From Tubulanus polymorphus (lineage: Eukaryota > Nemertea > Palaeonemertea > Tubulaniformes > Tubulanidae): DNA of 64,000 bases. The position numbers and the translations under genes are program-made. Positions 47,601 through 58,627 of the stretch are shown here, piece by piece. Under the pieces are notes generated by a model. The model searched no databases. It was not told the DNA's origin and saw only the letters and a list, made by a program, of their open reading frames with translations. The stretch covers positions 5,155,001 through 5,219,000 of the forward strand of contig NC_134029.1 of assembly GCF_964204645.1 (NCBI RefSeq). Reading direction: 5' to 3'. Position 1 is the stretch's first letter. Each line of letters begins with the position of its first letter.

Positions 47601-50421
47601 CAACCCACTCATTACTTTTACATCCAGACCCAGCATGAAATCATAGGTGGATCTCTGACCTATCTATGATTCACCGATGCACTTGGTACCGGATTACGAT
47701 TACAGGCCTAAAAATAGCCTGGATTCACTAATTACACATATTAATCAACATAATGTCACTTTTATCTTAATAATTACTTCATTGGGCAAAATCAATCACA
47801 TCTAAGAATACATTGATGTTACATAAAGGATTCTCTTTTTAGAGTCCATGGTTACGACAAACAAAAATATCAACACATTCCATGGAAACGAAATGAAAAG
47901 CAATTAGCCTGCAGAGATTTGATCAAAACATATGCCAACGATGTCCTAACTGGGAATATCTGAAAGCCCCCAACAGAACTAAAAGCAAACTAATGCGTCG
48001 TGTAATATTGCCATCCACAAACCACACCCTTATTTATCTAACTGTGATGACAATCTCAATAGATTTGTGTGGTATTTGCAATTGATCAATATAGAAATAA
48101 GTTTAACGAGTAAAGGGAAACAAGTTCATTAGACAAAACTATTACTTCCCCTGCATGACAATGTAAGTAATTAGTAAATCGTACGCATGTTATAGCAGGC
48201 TTTCAGGTAACTTCAGGTAAAAATATGCAAATTAATTACAAGAACACATAAAAATAGAAAAATCTTAAATGGATTTTTTGGTTGCTAATTTCCCAGATAT
48301 TTGTTGCACAGAGATATGAATTCTTTTATCCTGGATTTTTACTGAACACTTTCGAAAATAGGCAAGGCCAATATTGATCGTTGACTTTCACAAATAAACT
48401 GCACAAACGCAAGCTTCGACATTTATGTGACGCCTAAGTGATATTTGAATGATGACCTTACCAGGTAACTTCGGAGCGATGGACGAAAGAAGGTGTCTTC
48501 CTTTTCATGACCCTCATACAGATGTAACCGATCAAATATAAATGGGGCGCTCACGAAATCCACTAAAAAAAAAGAGCCAAAAATGAAGAATCAGCATTTG
48601 AGTATTTAAGAGCTCCATGAGCATAATAAAAACAACTTACCTTCATCATCAGTTTTGAAGTGATTAATGCATGAAATGCAGTATTTGTCTTTAGTGTCTT
48701 CATAAATCTCACACTAAAAAATGAATTCAGACAAGAAAACTATAGTGCCTATCAACGTCTCACACAAACAGGACAATTATTTTTGTCCAAAAATAAAAAA
48801 CTCTTCCTGTCAAAAATAGAAGTACTGTACATGATTGAAATTTGCATCAGCTTAAACAGGGCGGACACTTATTCCACCAATTTACAATTCCTTGAACTTT
48901 CCCAAATTTTCAAGCATTACTTATAACACAAAGTTCCCTATGAGTGGAATAAGAGGAGTTTCTTGGTTTAGCCTGATCAAAATGCTACAATGCTCGTGAT
49001 TGTGGGACTTACATTCAAATTTATTCATAACTCATTGTGAAGGTTTACCTCATGCGCCAATGACAGTGGGAATATTGAAGGCCCCCATCAGAAATAAGCG
49101 TAAATATTGCCATCCACAAACCACACCCTTATTTATCTAACAGCGATCTCAGTAACTGTACTTCATTTTTTTTCGGTCAATTTTGCCACCCACCACTAAT
49201 AGACTAAGTCCCCTGCACAAGATTTGGGGCATCCTTATCTTCTTTTTGATATCACCCCCGAATACCTGGAAATTGCATTAGGCTAAAATGCACTGAAATT
49301 TCAAAATTTTTCATTTCTTTGTTTTCCAGTCTGTCTAATTCAGGATTGCTTCAAACCTTTCTAACTGCTTATTTCTCAGAATTGAAAGAGTTTTGGGCAT
49401 TATTCTCAAATTGAAGTGGTTTCAAGCACCTTAAAAAAGCATTTTGCTTTAGGTTTTCAGGAATCAAGGAGCCATAGGGATCCTAATTATGTACCAGTAG
49501 ATTAATTCCTTCAAATGAAAGCTTACCCCAATCAATGGCATTTCCAATTTGATTTTCTCAGCTTGCATGCACAATCGAGCGAAGGGCGTGTGCACTTTTA
49601 CGAACATGTTGTTTTTATAGACGTCCGTTTGTAATTTCAACCCCTCTGTTTTCATAGCTGATTCGAATTTTTCTCTCATCTTCTCGATGTCTTGCCGGTG
49701 ATGTTTTTTCTTTGCGCTTGAATCGTCATGGTTCGAATCGATCACCGGATAGGTCAACACAAAATCAATCCGCTTTAACTTCTCCGCCACACCCTCGCCG
49801 CCCAACGAACTGGCTTTCTTATTTTTGTTTGAAATATTATCTTTTGGAAAACCGTTGATGTCATCTCTAGATGGGTTATCAAACAAGAACTTGTTGTGTT
49901 GCGGTGCACTGTCCGTCAGTGGAATTTTATCGTTATTTCCGATATGATCATCCACGGCTGGCTGAGTAAGGTTTATTACATCATCCATGTCTAAACACCT
50001 AGTCTGATCCTTCAGAACTATCAATCAGCGAAATGATGCTCGTAGTCGTAGAATGTCAAAAAACAGCCGAAAAATTATTTGAAGACTTTTTTAAAAACTA
50101 AATCTCATTCATTGTAATCAGATCTGGCTTCAAGAATACCACTGCAATTATCATTAGGCCTATTCGAACCATTCTAATTGAGTGAAATAGTAGACGAAGT
50201 AGCATAAACGTACGTTTGATTCTTGAAAAGTTCAAAGACCTCGTCGTCACACCACGGCACGGCCTTCCAAACAGATTCGACTAAAAATAAGTCTTACTTT
50301 GAGCGCTGTTTCCAACCCTGAACCAAATATTTTGTTATTGTTAATCAATCAGTTATCACGTACTCCGCCAAGACCACATAAATCACTCGTTAATTTAGCT
50401 TATACCTATCCATTCACCCAT
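35609..50421 (-). CDS. Anoctamin (TMEM16) ion channel / lipid scramblase
   Basis: Exons (5' to 3'): 50421-50406, 50280-50214, 49998-49527, 48713-48641, 48562-48462, 47200-47125, 45130-44782, 44653-44582, 44489-44395, 44323-44202, 43942-43853, 43732-43571, 43396-43360, 43175-43066, 42979-42825, 42621-42450, 42269-42140, 41741-41608, one of three TM10 exons (40833-40753, 40226-40146 or 39702-39622), 39448-39390, 39125-39060, 38670-38624, 37704-37536, 35912-35609. Phases agree throughout, giving 1052 residues. The two first exons are less certain; ATG 49988 would give 1021. After the cytosolic anoctamin-dimer domain come ten membrane segments, including TM1 ([18 protein letters not shown]), TM2 ([12 protein letters not shown]) and [11 protein letters not shown]. 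Calcium-site acids are present: Asp662 (TM6), Glu711 and Glu714 in EYTE (TM7), Asp743 and Asp747 in DIRVD (TM8). The C-tail is Lys/Arg-rich, then acidic. Likely a calcium-gated membrane protein; channel or scramblase activity, and subfamily, cannot be told. Confidence 0.93.
37170..37280. repeat. Hairpin MITE, 111 bp
   Basis: GGGCCCAGTTTTATAGAC and GTCTATAAAACAAGCCCC form the ends, and the inner arms CTTTAACCCGGGGGCTAA and TTAGCCCCCGGGTTAAAG are perfectly complementary, so nearly the whole element folds back. It lies in the last intron of the anoctamin gene and shares its GGGCCxGTT end with the element at 3116. Confidence 0.85.
37505..37704 (-). other. Anoctamin penultimate exon with alternative read-through end
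   Basis: The exon (37704-37536) is spliced at GTACTA to the last exon at 35912. If the donor is not used the frame stays open for ten more codons and stops at 37505-37507, giving a tail ending YYTSTNPTV instead of the 101-codon acidic last exon. Whether the shorter form exists depends on an alternative poly(A) site, which I could not locate with confidence. Confidence 0.4.
39622..39702 (-). other. Anoctamin TM10 exon, version C
   Basis: 81 bases, 27 codons, phase 0 at both ends, acceptor TTTAG and donor GTGAGT. It encodes [20 protein letters not shown] and seven more residues ending RR. This is the version closest to the family consensus (IPDVP). It is the copy nearest to the next constant exon. 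Confidence 0.9.
40146..40226 (-). other. Anoctamin TM10 exon, version B
   Basis: 81 bases, 27 codons, phase 0 at both ends, acceptor CTCAG and donor GTAAGA. It encodes [20 protein letters not shown] and seven more residues ending RMRR. It shares the H-V start, the LPD turn and the final RR with versions A and C. Lies 443 bases upstream of version C. Confidence 0.88.
40753..40833 (-). other. Anoctamin TM10 exon, version A
   Basis: 81 bases, 27 codons, phase 0 at both ends, acceptor TTCAG and donor GTATGC. It encodes [20 protein letters not shown] and seven more residues ending CERR. It is the most divergent version, with two cysteines and an arginine within the membrane stretch. Lies 526 bases upstream of version B. 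Confidence 0.85.
47932..48048 (+). repeat. Dispersed direct repeat, copy 1
   Basis: Shares a run of about 38 identical bases (starting ATATTGCCATCCACAAACCA) and a diverged 5' part (GGGAATAT.TGAA.GCCCCCA) with 49053-49152. Both copies lie in anoctamin introns, about 1.1 kb apart. Identity of the repeat family is unknown. Confidence 0.8.
49053..49152 (+). repeat. Dispersed direct repeat, copy 2
   Basis: Second copy of the element at 47932-48048, with the same order of blocks and shorter by a deletion in the middle. Unique sequence lies between the copies, so this is not a simple tandem repeat. Confidence 0.8.
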
Positions 50422-51011
50422 ATAACAATTGACGATCGAATAGCTGAAGTTGAATAACCGAGTACAACTTGTCAAAATAGCGGATATCATGATGCCGTTG
50501 TTTTCATCACGTGATTACGTTGCTAACTAAGCGCGCCATCTTTTCTTTTTTACTAGATGGCGCCACAGTATAGTCTCTAGATGACAGATTTTTGCGGGAA
50601 TTGTGTATGTTTTTCCTATCAGTGAATTGGACAAATTTTCAAAGGCCGGAAGACACGCCGCTCGTCGATGAAATTTCGGGATGAATAGTAGCTTAGATCC
50701 CCCAGATCCTGCCAGAAAGCCTTTATGGCCTAAATGATACAAAATCCTCCGCCATGCCGGCCGTAACCCCCGGCGGATTACCGGTGTTTGAATAAAGTGT
50801 TTTCTGTCTTATCTTTGAGCTTTTCTTGGTGCTTTTACATTAATAATTAGAAGGGGTTTAAAGGTCCTGGTTGTTTGTTTGACCGCGCGGGAGTTTCGCG
50901 TTAAATAATCATAATTAAATACGCGTCCTGTCGACAAACAACGGCGCTAACAACTAGAAGTTGAACTATTTACCTACGGCCACTGAAAATCTAGAAATGT
51001 GCGACCCTGCA

Positions 51012-51019
51012 TATAAATA
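51012..51019 (+). promoter_or_regulatory. TATA box of the basic-protein gene
   Basis: TATAAATA about 30 bases before a likely start near 51042. The anoctamin gene begins about 600 bases away on the other strand, so the interval 50422-51011 probably contains both promoters. Confidence 0.55.
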
Positions 51020-51104
51020 CGATCTTAAAGTCAATGCTCTTCTTCATGTTTGTCCGTGATTTCCTGCAAGTGACTCACTGGTGGACTGCTATCGTATTCC
51101 GAAG

Positions 51105-51202
51105 GTAATAAGACGAAAATTTGTAATTTATTTCGATGTCGATTAGAATTACTTTCATATTTTGTTGTCGTTTTGTTGTGGATAAATCAAATTCTTTTTC
51201 AG
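51105..51202 (+). other. Putative 5'-UTR intron
   Basis: Donor CGAAG|GTAATAAG at 51105 and acceptor TTCTTTTTCAG ending at 51202 flank a 98-base AT-rich stretch. Removing it joins a short leader exon to the exon with ATG 51270. Confidence 0.5.
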
Positions 51203-51269
51203 CAAAAAATAAAAATCGGCCTTAGGCGAAGGTCAGCGTGAAATCATAGATTTGTTTATAAGATTTTCA

Positions 51270-51893
51270 ATGGCGGGAAATGGCAAGGCATATTCCCGTA
51301 CTTTGGTACGTGCAACAGCGGCTAACCGAAAGGAGGACACGGAACTTCAAAGAAAACTGTCCATCTACTCCAAACAGCTATCCAAATCGCATACTGATCA
51401 AGGTCGAGATATTGCGCAATCGAAAGAACTGGAAACCCGACTGCGGCTGAACAGACGCGGCAACTCAGTCGGATCGCACATCGAATCTTTGGGTTTATCA
51501 CCGGACGGTTCGGCAAAGCGAAGCCACATAGAACAGCGACCCCTACCGTATCGTTACGACGACGAAAAATCGCAGCAAAGCCCCTATCAAAATGGGCCTA
51601 CAGATCTTACTTACAACTCACACCTGGGAATAAAGGTAGGTCTTCTATAGTATTTGTGATTACAGAGCTATTCTTGCAATAAGTGAAGTAGCGAGCCGAG
51701 TAAGTGTATTTATTTGAATATCTATTCATTCAAAAGCTAAGAGAATTTAGCTGTAAAATATTTCAATATATTTCAGGTGCCGAACCGAATCCAGCCTCCG
51801 ATTTGTGTTAACAAAAATGTTAAACGCCTTTCGACGGACAAAATCTACAAACGCTCACAATCAAGTGATTTGATCGGAAAACAATGGAAATGA
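51270..51893 (+). CDS. Small basic, helical protein (160 residues), function unknown
   Basis: Two exons, 51270-51635 and 51777-51893, phase 0, GT-AG, TGA at 51891-51893. A TATA box and a 5'-UTR intron precede it. Residues about 20-60 are charged and heptad-like (ELQRKLSIYSKQLSKSH) and may form a coiled coil. The rest is polar and basic with many Ser, Arg and Gln (for example SPDGSAKR, RPLPYRYDDE). The C-terminus, encoded by exon 2, reads PNRIQPPICVNKNVKRLSTD and ends KRSQSSDLIGKQWK. There is no signal peptide or membrane segment. The pattern faintly recalls CCDC190-like proteins, but that is a guess. The clean splice sites and codon-like composition make it a real gene. Confidence 0.72.
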
Positions 51894-52622
51894 TAAGTTA
51901 CATTATGCTGGAAGAAATCCGCCAACGAACTCTTAATGCTGTTAATTAGTAGCAATAGCTCTTCATGCGTAGAAATGTAATAGTTTGGCCAAAGCTTTTT
52001 GACGGACTGTTCAAAGAAATAAGGTATCATGTCTGCACAGAGAGCAACGGGGATGTTACGTGGCCATACATGAAAATGATCAAATTTTCTATCAGAACTC
52101 TGTGATAATAAACGATATTGATTTAAGCGAACGGACTGGGAATTATTTCAGTTTATGACGAACTTTTCTAAGAAAGCGTAAAATCAAAACCAGAATATAT
52201 GTAATAATTTAGATAAAAAGCAACATAGGTAGGATTCTTCGTGTTATCATTAGATTTTATTTCACGGTTCATTGCGGAATAGAATTTGACCAAATATCCA
52301 ATCATTCGTGTTCAGCCACCAAATGTTACAGAATTATCGCGTATCCTATCAATAAATGATGGTGATTTTATCGCGAGAACTTTATAACATTTCAGACTGG
52401 AGCATTTTACACCTCTTCATTCAAAGTTGCGAAGATTGGTTGCTTCCGTTACGTTTTAAGTAACGTCTTTCACGCGGATAATTCGCCATTATAAGTCGTT
52501 TCCTCGGTACATTGAGCCTTGATTCCAAAAAGATCCTTAAAGTTATAACTAGGATGCGCATCTTTTCAACATAAAAACACAAAACAAAGTTTCGTGCAGA
52601 TACAGTGGTTTGCGATTAATGC
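51894..52622. other. Gap between convergent genes
   Basis: Holds the 3'-UTR of the basic-protein gene (+) and the 3' flank of the hairpin-precursor gene (-). No open frame with protein-like composition was seen. Confidence 0.6.
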
Positions 52623-52628
52623 TTTATT
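52623..52628 (-). terminator. Poly(A) signal of the hairpin-precursor gene
   Basis: AATAAA on the minus strand 38 bases after the stop codon at 52667-52669. Confidence 0.7.
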
Positions 52629-52666
52629 TGTCAAAAGTGTTCATTTTTAGTGTAGATAAAACTCAA

Positions 52667-55600
52667 TTATTTTGGTGCAGATGTAAGACAAAGTTCTAAG
52701 CACAATGGTTTGGAGAATCCGGCAAGTGGTACGCATTTTTGAGTGCAGCTTCGACTGGGATTGGGATAACCTTCCATTATTTGTCGGCGACGTGACATGA
52801 TTTGTCTCCTGAAAAATGTGAAATGATCAAAAAACATAATTCATGATCGTTTGCTCGCTCAAAATGAACTACGTGTCATATTTATACTATTAGAAAATTA
52901 CGTACGCAAATCTTTTCTTTCCGGAGTCGATGCAAAGGTCGATACAAATAGGTCTTTCAAACTCAGATAATTTCACGCACTTTTCACTGCAACCGTTCTC
53001 TATTCCGCCTTCCAAACGAATATTACGATTCATTATCTGTCGCCTGCAATTGAAATTAAAAATAGAAAGCAGGATTTTTTCCCATTTTGCGCTGGCCACC
53101 TCGGCAAGAATCCATTATCTTTATTTCGGGTTACGATACACCGTTATGCGCATCGATAACAGATTACAATGACGTGAAACAAGTTTAAGCCCGATGTAAT
53201 CGACTTACACATCAAGAGCTCTTTTTGAACCTTTTTTGACGCAGACATGCACACATATCGGCTCTACTGCTCCATAGTCCATTTCGCACTTCTCAACCAT
53301 GATGCAGTCAGTATCGGCACGTCGGTTCATTATTTGACGAGACATAATCTGATGCTTTTGAAGATGTCTTTAAAGAAAAAAACGAAGTTAAGAGAGGAAG
53401 GTAGTCAATGGTACGGTAGATCAATGATTAAGGTAGTGATAGATTGAAAGTAAGTATAAGATATGAGATTTTAAATGCATTGCAGGGGTGGATCCAAGTG
53501 GAGGGTGCAGGGATGCGCGCCCCTCCCTAAAACGTCAAGTTGCCCTGAAATTTAAAAAGATGAAAAATATCAACTATACAACACCAACTGACTCTTAAAA
53601 AGTTTAAATCCATAAGCAAGTTTTCTGTACCTCCAAAAATGTGAGGTATGTGAGGTATTATGTTTACCGATGATCGGATGCCCTTTCAATTATATATGCT
53701 ATATTTTGGGGTAGCACCCTTCCCTGAATCAGACCCTTAAATCCATCCCTGCATTGTTTTTTGAGGGCAAAATTCTACATTTTTAATAAGTTTTTTATGA
53801 CTGTTGATGTTATCTCAATGTTGCAATCTGAACGAATCAATGTTTCGATAAAATATGAATAAATCATGGCGTCTAAAAGCTACGTTATTGTTATCCGTGG
53901 TTTTATGTTTGATATCATACTATGATAAAATTTAGAAAAAAAATAGCAATTTGTTTCGTGTGAATTTCTACACACCACCTCGTATATAGTTTTCAGGCAC
54001 GCGAACTAAAACGCCTTGTCCTGAAATTTTTTTAAAGTGGCATTCGGAGTACGGAAAATTCAATCCTGTAGGAACAGAATGCTAGATATCAGATTTTGTG
54101 GCATTTCTCATCCCTAATCCGTTGAAATCGTACGCCCCACGTAAATTGTTTCACTTCGCATGTATTCTTAGTTTTGCAAGGACACGATTTTCTGTTAAAC
54201 GTTATACCGTCCCACATTGTCTCGGTAAAAGGAACCCTTATTTCGTACATTTCCGAAGTAACGCTTCTACAGTTACATACTACTATACAGGGTTTAGCTG
54301 TTTCAGATCAATTTATATGCAGATATCAACAAAAAAGTTTTCAATTCAATGATATCATCACAGTGTCACCTGAAAAAAACTTTCGATGCTGATTTCTCGT
54401 TTGACACTGCATCCAATTCCAGTAGTATTTTGCTCCTTGACTCGACACTCACGTCATCTATTGACTTAGTTCTATGTCGAGCAAAAAGTACTTAATGTAT
54501 TTCTGAAAGAATATTTCCCCGTTATTGGATTAGATTTTATGCGTGTACGCATCGACGTTATTTCATTTTGTATGACGACGAGCTAACCACGGTAATAATA
54601 GTTTTACGTGCGGAGGTAAAGTCTCTATCGATCCTGATAAACGAGAAAAAGTAAACAGATTTTGAAAACTTCTGTGGATCCTATAATAAACGAGAAAAGT
54701 GAGGAGACTCTTCTTCGAACTACCAAGTCTGTCTGAACATCTTCCTCAATATAAAAAAAAAAACAATCCTGACCTTTGAGGCGATTTACAAGCACGCCGA
54801 TAAGCAATTTGTTTATAAAAATTTTCAATTGGGAAAGTTCCCGAGCTATGAGAATATTTCGAAACTTGTTTTAGGTAAAGGAATGTGTAATTGGTATATT
54901 CCAAAGCTTGTATGGGAATCGATGTTCCGCAACTAAAAATTAGTGGAATAAATGCTGATAATCTGCTAGGAATCAATATCGATATCCTTCGTTAATTTAC
55001 TAAATTCAAAATGAATTGTAGAAAATAAATATTTGCATTGATGATCAAATTGAAGATTTGTACCATGTTTTACTGGTATGTCTACGCTACGCCAATATTA
55101 CAATTCATCCCTAGAAAGTATTTTGTACATGTATCTATGTCGTATTATGATCCGTATTATGTCATTTTTTCCTTTCCTATTCATTAATTCTGTAGAAAAT
55201 CTATATGAGAAAAAAACATATCACATCATGAAAAACGTGAAACTTCAATACTTACTGTGTATCGTCTGACAGATATGAACTGCAACTAACGCCAAGGAAT
55301 AAACCTGGAAAAAAATAATTCAGACCACTTAACACAACAAATACAATAAAAGGTTTAAGTACAGCAGATATATAATGGACGCGGCGAAATGGAAACCATA
55401 GATTTTTGTCGTATGATATGATTTATATGGAGTCATCGACAAACAGTGGTAAGACTTCACACTAAGAACCCATCCCAATCAGAGCTGCACCGTCGATATC
55501 TACGGATACCAGGATAACCTTCTCGTCTGGAAGATTTGCGTTTCGAAATATGCTTCTTTCTATAGTAGACAGATCTTGATCTAGTCAACGCGCGGGACAA

Positions 55601-58600
55601 ACAACATAGAAGACTTGTACGCCATCTACTTGAGAAAAAAACTACAAAAAGAGCTTTCGGATTATTTTGAAAAATAACAAGAACTAAGTAGATCATTGAA
55701 CTCATATTACACCGTTTAATACGCGTCTTTCATACAGAAATAACGTGTTGGGTTACATCAAAACATTCAAGGTGAATGGTTTGAGATGAGAAATAACAAA
55801 ATAATACAAATTCTGTGAACTTGCTTTTGAGAAAACCTAAGATTAATAGTTTTATGTATTGAATTATGCCAATATTAGAACAACAATAATATCCCTTACA
55901 TCGCTGATCTTTGATAGCGTATCATTTCACATAAGTTGCTGTTGAAACTTTACAACACACGCGTGGGACTAAGCTCGTTTTAGAATACACTGCGAGGAGC
56001 TACCGACGAGGGAGAACGATAGAAAGGATTGAAATATTGGTTATCCGAAGCATGAGTTTCTATTTACGTGATGATCTTGAAAAAGCGCATTACGGTGAAT
56101 TTGTCGTCTGCAGTTCGTGACAAAAACCGAACTGTAAAAATCCGCACCCGCACGACGAATCCTCTGCCTGCCAAGACACGAATATTTCACTTGGAAGATA
56201 ACCCCATAGGAGATATGGAACGTCACTTTTTATAGATCAAAGGGTTTTTGATCAAATAGACTTTAGCACTACAGGTTATGGTCTTCTTTACCTAAACAAC
56301 CGATCAATAGCTGAAATCGGAAACATCATTTACTGTCACAAATGAAAAAAATATTTCTCTAAACTCTTAAATAAAATTCTACGGTTCCATTAGAAATTCA
56401 AATTCATTTTTTCCACGATATTGTGACCTCAGACGTATGAATACGGAAAGTTAATTCTCTACAAATGCCAAATATTATTCACAATTATTGTAGCAATATA
56501 TTATGCGAGGAAAAGTCAAAGTAAGCTTTAACTAGTCGCAATCCTTCAGTCCATTGACCTTCACAAACACGCCTTCAATCATACTCATAAGCATTCAGTA
56601 CCAGACACATATCGTGCGAAGCAATAAGCACGTGAAGGATATCAATTAATTGTTCAAACCAAGGAATTAATGAAGACTATTTTATTTTACTATTCTAAGA
56701 ATAATTCTGCTTATTTTTTACTGTATGGGTTCCTCATGAATGTTTTATTGGTTTAACATAGATAATTCATGCATAAAAACGGTATGGGCGTGAAGCTTAC
56801 GGTACATCGATTATTCTGTTCACAAATTAACAGTTTCCTTACCCCGTTATTCATTACCCTAAGGCTTATCGCGTTATGCCATTTTGCGGTAGAATTGAAA
56901 ATGTACGCGGTAACGAAAACGATTATTCGTTTGTGAACATTTTTGCTCTCTGTTCGCCGTGGCCTACACATCTCGGACCAGCTCGTTCAACATGAATTAT
57001 GGAGCAAACTAGATAATCTACTTTGATGTAATTTTATTTTTAGGGAAAACTCCATCGAAAAACGCCAGCCGCCGACCGATGAAATGGAAGATACATTTGC
57101 GTTGCAAATGGATTTGTCTTGCATTTTTGTATCGACGCGCAAGTAAACCCATCTCATAAACACAAGGACATTTCAAAACTATGCCGGTTTGTCTACCATA
57201 ATTTCTTAGAACCCACGAATAGTCGAGGGCAGATAGTAAACTATTTGATTAATGTTCGACATTTGGGATTTAAGAGGTTTGGCTTAATACGTCGATCGGC
57301 CATGGATTCAATATAGCCATAGAGGCCGATAATCCACCCCCTCCTGATATTATCAAATGAAATACAGTTAGCTCTCCCTCTAATCACACAAAATATCAAA
57401 AAGGAGAAAAGAAAACACTTAAGTATTCCTTCAATTTATTAATGAATAGCTCTTCTAAATAGCTCCTATAAATGTAGCTGCAGGATGAGAGATTTCTAGG
57501 GATATTTAACAATTAAGAGAGTGAAATGATTATTGACAATAAATTACTTTCAAAAAGAAATTAAAGGCGCTTGTCGCCACTTTATTCTTGATAATGTTTT
57601 TTTTCAGCCTTCCAAGAGAAATTTCCCTGAAATCACGCTCCAAACTCATGACAATAACCGACTTCCATTTAGAGAAGATTTTTAGATAATTCAATGATAA
57701 TATTTTATGACAACCTTTCCTCTTGTCTCTAACCTTATCACTCCGCAGAGACCAACTCGGCTTCTGCTAAATAATTTAGACTTAAGTTTCCGTCGAAAGA
57801 CACGTTGCATAGAAATACGTCTTTTTTCGGTTACGTGGGCGTCTTTAGCAGGTATGGATACCTGAATATAACATTTGATAAATGTTTTTGAAAACAAAAT
57901 TCTAGAATGGATCATATGATATAATTTTTCAATCGAATGAAAGAGCACACTGGATCGCCTGAACACGCGGTTTATACGTATATGTATATAGATATATCAT
58001 GTGAAAAAGACAAATCATTCTAGATGTTATTTTAATATTTGTTTTAATAGTCCGAGTTTCTGATAGCATCGCATACAACAGGCGAATTAAAACGATATAT
58101 CATTTCTGATTGTCTGATGAAATCAGTTAAACCATACAATACGAAAATCAGCTATGTCTTAAGTTCAAAAAAGTTGCAAAAATAGTCTGCATCAATCAGC
58201 GCATGTCTCGCTTCTCACTCGGTAAATATACTCTTTTATTACTCCAAAGTTATCTTATTCTTATTGAATGGGTTTTCTAAAAGTGCAGAAATCATGTTGT
58301 GTTGAAAACGACATCATTGATAGTGGATGCATTTTCCACTTGAATCAAATACAGACGAACCTGTTTCCATTTCGGATTAATTGGTTTGACTGTATACAAT
58401 TTCCTTTGCCGTCGTCCTTAAAATTTGATTTGACAGCTAAATCTAACCTTTTCCCGCTGCGTGTTTAAGAATATGTCAAAAGGAATATATCATCTTTTCT
58501 ATTGAAAAGAAATTATATACTCGCTTTTCATTAAAAACTGAAAGCATTCGTTCAGAACACTTAAAAAATGAAAAGAAAATAGCTTCAACTTACCGGATAA

Positions 58601-58627
58601 AAAGATTAGATGAATGTAGGGATCCAT
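52667..58627 (-). CDS. Secreted precursor with three cysteine-hairpin repeats
   Basis: Five exons: 58627-58594, 55304-55256, 53367-53209, 53043-52906, 52808-52667; phases 1, 2, 2, 2; 173 residues. Exons 1 and 2 together encode a signal peptide (MDPYIHLIFLSGLFLGVSCS), split by a phase-1 intron. Exons 3, 4 and 5 each encode one repeat: a QIM-x-R block (HQIMSRQIMNRR, RQIMNR, RQIMSRRRQIM), a variable linker, then a four-cysteine unit. Units 2 and 3 have C-x3-C-x10-C-x3-C (CSEKC to CIDLC; CTQKC to CLELC). Unit 1 has C-x5-C-x10-C-x3-C. Basic sites GSKR, GKKR and SRRR separate the units as in prohormones, and GKKR could leave an amidated end. Two short helices pinned by two disulfides are the expected fold. 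The product could be a family of secreted regulatory, antimicrobial or other hairpin peptides; no family is recognised. Exon duplication is indicated by the matching phase-2 borders. Confidence 0.8.
53482..53752. repeat. Inverted-repeat element (MITE-like)
   Basis: The ends GCAGGGGTGGATCCAAG and CTTAAATCCATCCCTGC are imperfect inverted repeats, with a G/C-rich block just inside the left end and an AT-rich remainder. It lies in intron 2 of the hairpin-precursor gene, close to exon 3. Confidence 0.7.

Noticed and set aside
55457-55705. Basic minus-strand frame (KSSRREGYPGIRRYRRCSSDW) considered as an extra unit of the hairpin precursor
   Set aside because: Only one cysteine in the relevant part, no QIM-x-R block, and it lies upstream of exon 2 with an incompatible phase.
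55919-55965. Possible 39-base phase-2 exon of the hairpin precursor
   Set aside because: It sits between exons 1 and 2, which join each other in phase 1; inserting it breaks the frame.
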